Translations under genes and position numbers: made by a program
The notes under the pieces: model-generated
The model's database searches: none
Told to the model about the DNA's origin: nothing
The model's input: the letters and a program-made list of their open reading frames with translations, nothing else
DNA from: Streptomyces ortus
Lineage (GTDB): Bacteria; Actinomycetota; Actinomycetes; Streptomycetales; Streptomycetaceae
DNA length: 64,000 nt
Reading direction: 5' to 3'
NCBI RefSeq assembly: GCF_026341275.1
Contig: NZ_JAIFZO010000002.1
Location: 6,850,118 to 6,914,117, forward strand
In this document: one piece after another, positions 24,523-32,393 of the stretch
Layout of the letters: each line of letters begins with the position of its first letter
Numbering within the stretch: the first letter of the stretch is position 1

Positions 24523-25571
24523 CCGAGCTGCACCTGTGGCTGCGCCACGAGACCCGTACGACCGAGCGGCGCACCCCGGTCGCACCGTCCGACGCCCGGC
24601 GGCTCGTCGCGGCGGGCGTGACGCTCACCGTCGAGGAGTCCCCGCAGCGCGTCTTCCCCTCCGAGGCGTACGAGGCGGCCGGCTGCCGGGTCGTCGAGGC
24701 GGGCTCCTGGACCGGGGCCCCGGCGGACGCGGTGATCGTCGGCCTCAAGGAACTGCCGGACGGGCCCGACGGGCCGGCGGAGTTGCGGCACCGGCACATC
24801 TTCTTCGGGCACGCGTACAAGGCGCAGCCCGGAGCCGGGGCACTGCTGCGCCGCTTCGTCGCGGGCGGCGGAACCCTCTTCGACCTGGAGTACCTGGTGG
24901 ACGAGGACGGCCGCAGGCTCGCCGCCTTCGGCTACTGGGCGGGCTATGTGGGCGCCGCCCTCGCGGTCCTGCACCACCGGGGCGCACTGACGGCACCCCT
25001 GCGGCCCACCTCGAAGAAGGAACTGGACGACGGACTCCACCCCGCCCCCGGCGACGAACGGTTCGCCTCGCTGGTGATCGGCGCGCTGGGCCGCTCCGGA
25101 CGCGGGGCCCGGGCGGCGTTCGCCGAGGCGGGCCTCGAACCCACCTGCTGGGACCTCCCCGAGACCCGGGCCCTGGACCGGCCGGCGCTGCTGGCACACG
25201 AGTTGATGGTGAACACGGTGCTCACCACCGGCCCCTCCACGCCCTTCCTCACCGACAAGGACCTGGCCGAGCCGGACCGTCGACTGCGCACGGTGTGCGA
25301 CGTGACCTGCGACGTGGGCTCCCCGTACAACGTCCTGCCGGTCTACGACACCGTCACCGACTGGGCGGACCCCGTCCGGCGGCTCCACGAGCGACCCGCC
25401 CTCGATCTCATCGCCATCGACAACCTGCCGTCCCTGCTGCCCGAGGAGGCGAGTACGGATTTCTCGGCGGCGCTGACACCGCTGCTCCTGGAGTTCGGGG
25501 CGGGCGGGGAGTGGGGCCGCTGCCTGGACCGGTTCACCCAGGCGTGCCGCGACCTCGACGCCCATGCTTGA
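24519..25571 (+). CDS. saccharopine dehydrogenase (L-lysine-forming type)
   Basis: A 350-residue protein beginning MTELHLWLRHETRTTERRTP in an ATGA overlap with the preceding pseudogene. It resembles LYS1-type saccharopine dehydrogenase: ERRTPVAPSDARRLVAAG at the N-terminus, FFGHAYKAQPGAGALLRRF, LFDLEYLVDEDGRRLAAFGYWAG, and CDVTCDVGSPYNVLPVYD in the NAD-binding half. It interconverts lysine plus 2-oxoglutarate and saccharopine. The length and motifs look intact, unlike its neighbours on both sides, so it may survive on its own or be a remnant of a lysine-catabolic set. Confidence 0.88.
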   Translation: MTELHLWLRHETRTTERRTPVAPSDARRLVAAGVTLTVEESPQRVFPSEAYEAAGCRVVEAGSWTGAPADAVIVGLKELPDGPDGPAELRHRHIFFGHAYKAQPGAGALLRRFVAGGGTLFDLEYLVDEDGRRLAAFGYWAGYVGAALAVLHHRGALTAPLRPTSKKELDDGLHPAPGDERFASLVIGALGRSGRGARAAFAEAGLEPTCWDLPETRALDRPALLAHELMVNTVLTTGPSTPFLTDKDLAEPDRRLRTVCDVTCDVGSPYNVLPVYDTVTDWADPVRRLHERPALDLIAIDNLPSLLPEEASTDFSAALTPLLLEFGAGGEWGRCLDRFTQACRDLDAHA

Positions 25572-26376
25572 TTCCTCCCCCGTACCGCCCTCCGGGACCG
25601 TGCACTGGATCGGCGCGGGCCTGTCCACCGGCAGCGGGCTCGCCGCGCTCTGCGGGGCGGCCGACCGCGTGCGGCTGTGGCGCCGCACCGACGAGAGGGC
25701 CGGACAGTCACTGGCGGCGCTCGGCCTCACCGGCCGTGCCCAGCCCCGCGCGTACACCCCGGGAGCCCTCACCGCCGAACCGGCCCCCGGGGACGTGGTG
25801 GTCTCCATGCTGCCCGCCCCCGAGTCCCCGCGCCCCTGGGAGGCCACCCGGTCCCATGTGGTGGACGGGGAGTCCTTCGAGGTCTACCCGAACCGCGACA
25901 GCGTCCCGTTCGTCGGGCAGTACGGGCTGCCGCCGGCCTGGAAGCCGCAGACGTTCGTCCGCGGCACCCTGCGCCTCGACGGCTGGCTGGAGGCGTGGCA
26001 GCCGGTCTTCGCGCGCCTCGCGGACGCAGACGCCGGTGCGAGTGCGATCGCCGAGCTGGCCCATGACCTGGCCGCCCGCTACCCGACCACCGACGCCGAC
26101 CGCGACCGGGTGGTCCTCGCGGTGACCTTGGACGTACGGGCCGGGTCGGGGCGGACCTGGTCGGGTCGCTACCTCCTGGACCTGGTGGGGGACGCGGAGG
26201 AGAGCGCGATGGCGCGATGCGTCTCGCGCACCCTGTCGGCCGGCGTGCGGGCGATCCTGCGGGGCACCCTGCCACCGGGCCTCAACCGGGCGGCGGAGAC
26301 ACCCGGGCGCGCGGAGGGGTGGCTCACGGAACTGGCGGGCGACGGGATCGACTTCAGGCTCACGACGGACGCCTGA
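25564..26376 (+). pseudogene. second saccharopine dehydrogenase (LYS9-like), probably internally deleted
   Basis: A 270-residue open frame overlapping the preceding gene by 8 bases. The start has the nucleotide-binding segment GTVHWIGAGLSTGSGLAALC and VVVSMLPAPE, which in homologues I remember is followed by more than 100 residues of catalytic domain. Here it passes straight to RPWEATRSHVVDGESFEVYPNRDSVPFVGQYGLPPAWKPQTF and the usual C-terminus (GRYLLDLVGDAEESAMARCVSRTLS). The deletion keeps the frame open, so a shortened protein may be made, but it should be inactive. The 'deleted' reading is inferred from memory of family length (~380-390). Confidence 0.65.
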
Positions 26377-27271
26377 GCCTGTCGGCGGCACTCGACGTAG
26401 GCGGCCGGCCGCATCGGTCGCGACCGAGTGGTTCTCCCGGCTCCCCGGCTCGAACTGCGGGGGCAGGCGCCGATGGTCAGGCCCGCGGTGCGCGTCGGCA
26501 GCGCCCGCCCAGGGACGGTCCCGCGGTCGGGCGGCGAATTCTGAGGCCGTCGCCCGAACCGCTCTCATGGACCTGGAAGCCGGTTCCGCGGACCGTACGA
26601 CGTGAGATGCGCAACACGTCCGTGAGGAGTCGCGAAAACGAGGTACCCGGAAAGAAAACCGTCGTTCACGCGACGGGCGAAGAACCGGTCGAGACGGTCC
26701 GGGGCCGCCGGGTCCGGACCGACCTCCGACGGATCCCCTTCTTGCCGCAACTGATCCATGTCTGCCTCCGGTTGACGGTCCGAAAGCGGCGGAAAAGGGA
26801 TATCGGCGCGCGGTCGGCGAAGAGGCGTGGAGATCGGGAAGCGCTACGGGAGTAGCTGTGTGGGGGGTGTCCTCCGAATGAAATTCTCGGCCTCGGCCGG
26901 ACCTGTCCGCGGGCTCGTGAACCGGTGTGCTCGCGCATCACGCGCCCCGGGACATCACACCGGCGCGCGCGGCGCGCGGCGGCGGAATGTGTGCGTCAGT
27001 GCGCTGAACTGCGGCTCCACCTCGGATCCGTAACTCTCGGACCCGCGTCTCCAGAGGTGTCTCCAGAGATGAACGGCTGTCCCGCGCGCGGACGATCGGC
27101 ACGGCAGGGTCACGTCACGGACCGTACCCGTCCGATGACTACGCAGCGTGAGGCAACCATTCTCCAGTTCGATTCGTATATCTCCGTGGAAGCCCCGTGG
27201 ATCCGCCAGGTAACGTGACGCCGGAGCGTCACGATCCGCTTCGTCGGGTCCGCACCGAGCAAGGAGAACCG
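26377..27271. other. 895-base gene-free region upstream of the graspetide genes
   Basis: No open frame here has convincing start, ribosome site, codon pattern and family match together. Parts (about 26,560-26,900 and 27,110-27,260) are visibly less GC-rich than coding DNA nearby. It probably holds the graspetide promoter, and possibly remnants of lost genes. The only candidate -10 I can point to is at 27,177. Confidence 0.5.
27177..27182 (+). promoter_or_regulatory. candidate -10 element (TATATC) for the graspetide operon
   Basis: TATATC lies in a low-GC patch about 90 bases before the precursor start. The sequence at the expected -35 position (CAACCA) is weak, so the assignment is tentative. 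Confidence 0.25.
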
Positions 27272-27463
27272 ATGCGACCGTTCGCGCTCAACTACGCCCG
27301 TCCGGCCCAGCAGTTGGAGGTCAGCACTCCGTATGCCTATGACTCCAGACTGCAATTGAACGTCTTCCCGGACGGGCGGCTGGCCGCGCATGACTACGCC
27401 GTGTTGCGGGAGTTGGGGTCCACGACTTCCACAGCGGGCTCCAAGACCCACTTCGACGACTGA
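27272..27463 (+). CDS. graspetide precursor peptide (ATP-grasp-modified RiPP, tgm family)
   Basis: A 63-residue peptide starting MRPFALNYARPAQQLEV, preceded by a perfect AAGGAG with 5-base spacing. It matches the family described as 'putative ATP-grasp target RiPP' (TIGR04186): conserved leader PFALNYARP, then LNVFPDGR, and a Thr/Ser-rich core ending in acidic residues (TTSTAGSKTHFDD, residues 51-63). In graspetides the ATP-grasp ligase joins core Thr/Ser (ester) or Lys (amide) side chains to Asp/Glu side chains. Here Thr51, Thr52, Ser53, Thr54, Ser57 or Thr59 with Asp62/Asp63 are candidates. The ligase gene follows after 16 bases. Confidence 0.9.
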   Translation: MRPFALNYARPAQQLEVSTPYAYDSRLQLNVFPDGRLAAHDYAVLRELGSTTSTAGSKTHFDD

Positions 27464-27479
27464 TTCCGGACCCCCGACG

Positions 27480-28478
27480 ATGACGGTTCTGATCCTGACG
27501 TGCGAACAGGATGTGACCGCGGACATGGTGGTGGCGGAGCTCGACGGGACCGGAGTTCCGGTCGTCCGCCTCGATCCCGCGGACCTGCCCGGCCCGGTGG
27601 CCCTGTCGGGCGAGTATGTGCGCGGCGGCTTTCGCGGGCATCTGTCCGCCGGCGGCCGACTGGTGAGCATGAGCGGGTTGCGGTCCGTCTGGGTCCGCAG
27701 GCCCGGCGCGCCGGCGAGCCGTGCCGCCGAGCCCTCCGACTGGCTGACCGAGGAGTCCGCCCAGGCGCTCTACGGCATGCTGCGGTCCACCGACGCACGC
27801 TGGATGAACCACCCCGACGCGGCCCGCCGGGCCCGTCACAAGCCCTGGCAGCTGTCCCTGGCGCAGCGCTGCGGACTGCCCGTACCCGCCACGCTGATCA
27901 CGACGTTCCCGCAGGCCGCCCGTGACTTCGCGGACCGTTTCCCGGATCTCGTGGTCAAGCCGGTGTCGGGCGCGCACCCGCAGGAGCCACCCAGGGCGGT
28001 CCCCACCAGCCGGGTCGCACCCGACGCGGACTTCGCGGCCGTCGCCTACGGCCCCACCCTGCTCCAACGGCGGGTGGCCAAGCGGGCCGACATCAGGCTG
28101 ACCTGCGTCGGCGACCGGCTGTTCGCCGCGCGCAAGACGGTCGCCCCGGACGCCGACCCCGACGAGGTGGACGTCCGGTTCGCGGTCTCGGACGCCCCCT
28201 GGCAGCCGGTGGACACCCCGTCGTCCGTCGCCGCCGGGATCCGCACCTACCTCCGCGAGGCGCAACTGGCCTACGGAGCCTTCGATTTCGCCGAGGACGC
28301 CGAGGGGCTGTGGTGGTTCCTGGAGTGCAACCAGTCGGGCCAGTTCGGCTTCGTACAGATCGAGTCGGGGCAGCCGATCGCCGCCGCGGTCGCCGACTGG
28401 CTGGCCGCGCCCACCGCACCGACCGCGCCCGGGGCCCGCTCCACCGGCGCCCGGGCATGGGCGATGGAGGGCCACTGA
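27480..28478 (+). CDS. tgmB: ATP-grasp ribosomal peptide maturase (graspetide ligase, tgmB type)
   Basis: A 332-residue protein starting MTVLILTCEQDVTADMVV. It fits the SAV_5884-type ATP-grasp maturases (TIGR04187): N-terminal pre-ATP-grasp lobe with VRRPGAP, the ARRARHKPWQLSLAQRCGLPVPATLITT segment, nucleotide-binding VVKPVSGAH, and metal-binding end YGAFDFAEDAEGLWWFLECNQSGQFGFV with Glu/Asn ligands. It should form macrocyclic ester or amide links in the peptide encoded just upstream. No methyltransferase of the usual third family (TIGR04188) follows; the next gene is convergent and unrelated. Confidence 0.9.
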   Translation: MTVLILTCEQDVTADMVVAELDGTGVPVVRLDPADLPGPVALSGEYVRGGFRGHLSAGGRLVSMSGLRSVWVRRPGAPASRAAEPSDWLTEESAQALYGMLRSTDARWMNHPDAARRARHKPWQLSLAQRCGLPVPATLITTFPQAARDFADRFPDLVVKPVSGAHPQEPPRAVPTSRVAPDADFAAVAYGPTLLQRRVAKRADIRLTCVGDRLFAARKTVAPDADPDEVDVRFAVSDAPWQPVDTPSSVAAGIRTYLREAQLAYGAFDFAEDAEGLWWFLECNQSGQFGFVQIESGQPIAAAVADWLAAPTAPTAPGARSTGARAWAMEGH

Positions 28479-28546
28479 GACCGCGTCGCGGCGCGCGCGG
28501 CCGGCAAACGCGCAGGTGCCGCGAAGCGGCCGGGCGAGGCGACCGC

Positions 28547-30514
28547 TCAGGACACCCGGACCGACAGCCCGCCCGCCGTGCGGACCGCCTCGGCGCGGAC
28601 CCCGTCCACCACGACCTCGGCGAACCGCCCCCGCAGCGACCGCGCCGCGATCACGGGAAGGGCCGTGCCCCGCCGCGGACGGTACGACCCGCCGAGGTGG
28701 ACGACGAGCCGGCCGCCCCGGCCGAGCAGCATCCTGCGGTCCACCGTGAGCGCCGGCGCGCCGTCACCCGCGAGCGTCACCTCCAGCGTCGTACCGGCCG
28801 CCTGGGCGTACGCGCCCCGCACCCGCAGGGGCGACGTCACCCGCAGGGTCCCGCCCGCGACCCGTACGTCACCGTGTCCCAGTGCGGAGGCCGAGGCGGT
28901 CGCGAGGACACCCTCCGCCAGCGTGCTGCCGCCGGTGTACTCGTTGGCGCCGGCCAGGCACAGCGTCCCGCTGCCGCGCTTGACGAGCGCGCCCCGGCCG
29001 CCGATGTCGTTGCGCCAGGTGTCGGCGGCGCCGAAGCCCCCGGCCGCGGCGTCCAGCGTGACACGCACGTCGGTGTCGAAGGCCCCGTACCCGTCGGCGG
29101 CGGCGAAGAGGTTCAGCCGCCCCCACTTCTCGAAGCCGTCCAGCAGGATGTAGCCGGCGGGCAGCGCGGTCGTGCGCAGCACCTCGCGCCGCTGGACCGC
29201 GGAGAGATAGGGCAGCCGCGTCTCCAGCAGCACCTCGGCGCCCTTCGGCACGCTCATGCGGTCGTGCGCGGACCGCCTGGGCAGCACGTACGTCAACCGG
29301 GGCTCCACCGCTGCCCTGTTGGCGGCACGGTCCGCGTACGGGTCGGTGTCCGGGCCCGCCGAATGCGCGTAGGCGTAGAGGGTGTCCGCGGTCGAACCGG
29401 TCCGCTCCCGGAAGTACGCCGCGGCCTGGGCGCGGGCCGCCGCCTTCAGGCCGGCGTTCGCGGGATCGGCGAGCGCCGCCGCCGCGAGAGCCGTCGCGAG
29501 GACCCGGCCGCCCACCACGTCGACGGTGGAGTGCATGCCCGACACGATGCGGGTGTGGGCGAGTTCGGAGGCCCGGGCCACCAACTCCTGGAACCGCTCG
29601 GGGACCGCGTACGCCAGGGACAGGGCCGCGAGGTAGAAGGCGTTCGTGTGGCCGCTGGTGAAACCGCCGTCGTCGGCCGGGTCGGTGCCGCGCTGCCTCA
29701 GCAGCTGGGGGACCACCACGACGTCGGACGCGTAGACGGGGAAGCCCAGTTCGTCGGTCGTGCCCGTGGCGACGATCCGGCTGTCCTCGGTCATCCGCCA
29801 TGGACGCGGGTACTGGTAGGCGAGTTTGGAGGGGTTGCTCGACGCGAACGGACCGCGCACCGTGTCGACCAGCTCGGCCACCCTGCCGAGGTCCGAGCTG
29901 TGCGAACCGGCGCCCAGCGCGGAGCCCGCGGGCGCGTCGGCCGGGAGCGTGTCGTTGATCCGGCCCGCCGGAACGCCGTCCGGCGCCGAGGTGATACCGG
30001 TGACGGCCTTCGCCCCGCTCCGGTACAGGTCGGCGAGCGGGCCCAGGCCGGCGATCACCGCGTAACTCTGGTGCTGTCGGTCCTGGACGAAGGCGGTGCG
30101 CGCCTCGGCCTCGGTGCGGCGCGCGGTGACGCGGGCGCAGTAGCGCATGTTGGCGCGCAGGACCTCGGGCAGCAGGGGGGTGCCGGTGTCCCAGGCGGCG
30201 CCCGTCTTCCAGAGGCGCGCGAAGCCGTCGAGGATGTGCACGGCCGCGTTGGTGTCGGAGGTGACGTTGCCGACGACGTTCGTGGTGTACGCGTCCACGA
30301 AGGCGGCGGTCGTGTTCGTCGCCGCCGCCGCGGTGGCGGGCCACGCCGCGACCGCGGGGGCCGCGATCAGTCCGGCGGAGACGCCGACGGACCCGCGCAG
30401 GAACCCACGCCGGCCGACACCGGCACGGGTGCCGCTACCCGTACCCGTACCCGTATCGGTATCGACATGGGTACCGGTTCTGCCGCCGGGGGGACGGGGG
30501 TGCACACCGGGCAT
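28547..30514 (-). CDS. secreted PAP2-family acid phosphatase with autotransporter-type beta repeat
   Basis: A 655-residue protein starting at ATG 30514 with AAGGAGAGG upstream. The N-terminal 30 residues include DTDTGTGTGSGTRAG (hexanucleotide repeat DNA), then a twin-arginine signal GRRGFLRGSVGVSAG...ATAAAA. The PAP2/class A phosphatase motifs are present: KLAYQYPRPW, DGGFTSGHTNAF and SGMHSTVDVVGG. The C-terminal ~200 residues include GSGTLCLAGANEYTGGSTLAEG, the autotransporter-associated beta-strand repeat, without a beta-barrel. It probably hydrolyses phosphomonoesters outside the cell. It is divergent from the ROK regulator. Confidence 0.85.
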   Translation of the reverse strand: MPGVHPRPPGGRTGTHVDTDTGTGTGSGTRAGVGRRGFLRGSVGVSAGLIAAPAVAAWPATAAAATNTTAAFVDAYTTNVVGNVTSDTNAAVHILDGFARLWKTGAAWDTGTPLLPEVLRANMRYCARVTARRTEAEARTAFVQDRQHQSYAVIAGLGPLADLYRSGAKAVTGITSAPDGVPAGRINDTLPADAPAGSALGAGSHSSDLGRVAELVDTVRGPFASSNPSKLAYQYPRPWRMTEDSRIVATGTTDELGFPVYASDVVVVPQLLRQRGTDPADDGGFTSGHTNAFYLAALSLAYAVPERFQELVARASELAHTRIVSGMHSTVDVVGGRVLATALAAAALADPANAGLKAAARAQAAAYFRERTGSTADTLYAYAHSAGPDTDPYADRAANRAAVEPRLTYVLPRRSAHDRMSVPKGAEVLLETRLPYLSAVQRREVLRTTALPAGYILLDGFEKWGRLNLFAAADGYGAFDTDVRVTLDAAAGGFGAADTWRNDIGGRGALVKRGSGTLCLAGANEYTGGSTLAEGVLATASASALGHGDVRVAGGTLRVTSPLRVRGAYAQAAGTTLEVTLAGDGAPALTVDRRMLLGRGGRLVVHLGGSYRPRRGTALPVIAARSLRGRFAEVVVDGVRAEAVRTAGGLSVRVS

Positions 30515-30997
30515 GGAGGTGCCTCTCCTTCTGGTCGTGCCGAAGTCATGACGGGCGGCGGCGGTACGAACTCGGCGCCCGCGGGGCCTCACGGCAGAGC
30601 TCGGGCCGGTGCGACGGCCCCCTCCACCGGCGGCACCCGCAGCCGCCTCACCGCGCGCAGGCATCGGGCGCGCTCTTGGACGCCACGCCCCGGGCGGGGC
30701 TCCGGGCACTCCAGGCACTCCGAGCGCCACGGCGCGGCACGCGGTGCGCGCAGGCCGAGCGGACGCCGGGCGAACCGTGCCTGCTGAACAGCGTCTAGGG
30801 AAGCCCCGGGACGGGCTTCGGGGGGAGTGCGGCAGGCGAGTACCGCACGAGTTCGTTAGGAAGTTAACTAACGAAGTAGGGTGCGTCAAGGGTTGTGGAA
30901 CCCATGCCGTACAACGGTTGCGACGAGGTCCGGACAGACCCGAGCGGCAGACCGCCGCGGCATGAGCGGACCGCCGCGGCACGACCTGAGGGAGAGC
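30515..30997. other. divergent intergenic region between phosphatase and ROK regulator
   Basis: About 480 bases without a supported gene. Most of it is very GC-rich; a sharp AT-rich island at 30,850-30,880 carries the inverted repeat annotated separately. Promoters for the two divergent genes should lie around that island. Confidence 0.5.
30852..30875. promoter_or_regulatory. inverted-repeat operator, probably for the ROK regulator
   Basis: TTCGTTAG-GAAGTTAA-CTAACGAA has perfect 8-base arms and an 8-base spacer, in an AT-rich island 120 bases before the ROK start. The TTAG...CTAA core with AT-rich centre resembles operators of other actinobacterial ROK repressors. It may control both the regulator and the divergent phosphatase gene. 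Confidence 0.65.
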
Positions 30998-32128
30998 ATG
31001 AACCTGAGCGAGAGCGCCCGCGCGGTGTTCGCCGTACTGGCCGCGTCGGGCACCGCCACCCGCCCCCAGCTGGCGGCCGGCGCGGGTCTGTCCAAACCGA
31101 CCGTCTCCACCGCGGTGGCCGAACTGGAGGGCGCCGGGCTCGCGGCCTGCTCCGGCACCGCCTCGGGCGGCACCGGCCGCTCCGCCGCCGTCTACGCCTT
31201 GGGCCCGGCCGCGGGCGCCGTGCTCGCCGTCGATCTCGGCCCCACCCACACCCAGGTACGCGGCTGCGCCCTGGACGGCACCCTGCTGGCCCGGGGCACC
31301 GGCCCCCGGGCGGACTCCGCGGACACGGTCCGGGCGGCCCTGCGCGCCCTGCCCGCCGGAGCCCCGCTGCGCGCCGTCGTCGTCGCCGTGGGAGACGTCA
31401 CCGCCCGCGACCGGGACGGCACCGGGATGCGCCCCGCGACCGCGAAGGCCGGCCCCGCCTTCGACGCCATGGCCGTCGCGCTGCCGAAGGACGTCCCCGT
31501 CCACCTGGAGAACAACGTCAACTGCGCCGCGCTCGCCGAACTGCACCAGGGTGCCGCCCGCGCCCGCGACTCGTTCGGCTATCTGCGGATCGGGGTGGGC
31601 ATCGGCCTCGGCATCGTCATCGGCGGCCGGGTGCTGCGCGGCGCGAACGGCGCCGCGGGCGAGCTGGCCCGGCTGCCCTACCCGTGGGACGACGGCCGCG
31701 AACCGCGCCGGGAGGCCCTGGAGGAGCGGATGGGCTCCCGTTCGCTGCTGGACAGGGCCGCGGACGCCTGGCGGGACGCGGACGGCGCCGACGGACCCTG
31801 CCCCCGTACTCCCGAGCGGCTCTTCGCCCTCGCCGAGGAGGGGCATTCCACGGCCCGTTCCGTGGTCGGCCGGCACGCCGCCGACATCGGCCGGCTGGCC
31901 GCCGCGGTGGTCGCGGTACTGGACCCGGGGCTGATCGTGCTGGGTGGCGCCGTCGGCGCGTTCCCGCAGCTCCTGCCGGGTGTACGGGAGGAGCTGGCGC
32001 GGCTCAGCTGGCCCACCGAGGTGGTCAGCAGCATGGTCGGCGACAGCGGCACCGTGGCCGGTGCGAGCCGCCTCGCCGTCGCCCATGGAATCGAAACCGT
32101 GACCGGTGGGGTGCGAGTCAAGCATTGA
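30998..32128 (+). CDS. ROK-family transcriptional regulator
   Basis: A 376-residue protein starting MNLSESARAVFAVLAASG at ATG 30998, with GAGGGAG 7 bases upstream. An N-terminal winged helix-turn-helix (ATRPQLAAGAGLSKPTVSTAVAELEGAGL) is followed by the sugar-kinase-like ROK domain (VLAVDLGPTHTQVRG; HLENNVNCAALAELHQGAARARDSFGYLRIGVGIGLGIVI; GANGAAGELARLPY). The Cys-rich zinc motif of many ROK proteins is not seen. It sits 266 bases upstream of a sugar ABC importer operon on the same strand and probably regulates it in response to a sugar or sugar phosphate. Confidence 0.93.
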   Translation: MNLSESARAVFAVLAASGTATRPQLAAGAGLSKPTVSTAVAELEGAGLAACSGTASGGTGRSAAVYALGPAAGAVLAVDLGPTHTQVRGCALDGTLLARGTGPRADSADTVRAALRALPAGAPLRAVVVAVGDVTARDRDGTGMRPATAKAGPAFDAMAVALPKDVPVHLENNVNCAALAELHQGAARARDSFGYLRIGVGIGLGIVIGGRVLRGANGAAGELARLPYPWDDGREPRREALEERMGSRSLLDRAADAWRDADGADGPCPRTPERLFALAEEGHSTARSVVGRHAADIGRLAAAVVAVLDPGLIVLGGAVGAFPQLLPGVREELARLSWPTEVVSSMVGDSGTVAGASRLAVAHGIETVTGGVRVKH

Positions 32129-32160
32129 CGGTTCAGCCACGGGTCTGCCAATGTCCGGAC

Positions 32161-32168
32161 AAGCGCTT
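32161..32168. promoter_or_regulatory. AAGCGCTT palindrome upstream of the sugar importer operon
   Basis: GGACAAGCGCTTTCC contains the 8-base palindrome AAGCGCTT, about 230 bases before the binding-protein start and 33 bases after the ROK stop. It resembles LacI/CebR-type operators. No LacI-family gene is in the window. Confidence 0.35.
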
Positions 32169-32393
32169 TCCATGGTCGGCGGGACCCGGCCCTGGGTGAG
32201 GCGTCCCGCCGTACGCGACGTACGGCAGCCGTGCGAGGGCGCGCTCGTGCGGCTGAGGCTCCGGGCCGGGGACCCCCACTCGTCGGAGCGATGCGGCCGG
32301 GCGAGGCCGCACGCCGGAAGGCCCCACCTCAGGGACAAAGACCCGGGCCGCCCGACGGCCGGGGGATCCGTTACGCACCTCCAGGAGGACCCG

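Noticed and set aside
24519..25571. Alanine dehydrogenase as identity of the lysine-type dehydrogenase
   Set aside because: The FFGHAYKAQPG and FDLEYLVDEDGRRL segments fit saccharopine dehydrogenase better.
26217..26855. Frames in the region before the graspetide genes (for example 26565-26759 minus, 26827-27033 plus)
   Set aside because: No ribosome site with matching start, no codon bias, no family resemblance; overlap with the preceding gene in one case.
32106..32393. Upstream extension of the sugar-binding protein to 32106
   Set aside because: The extension lacks a signal peptide; GTG 32394 has a strong ribosome site and directly precedes a typical signal sequence and lipobox.
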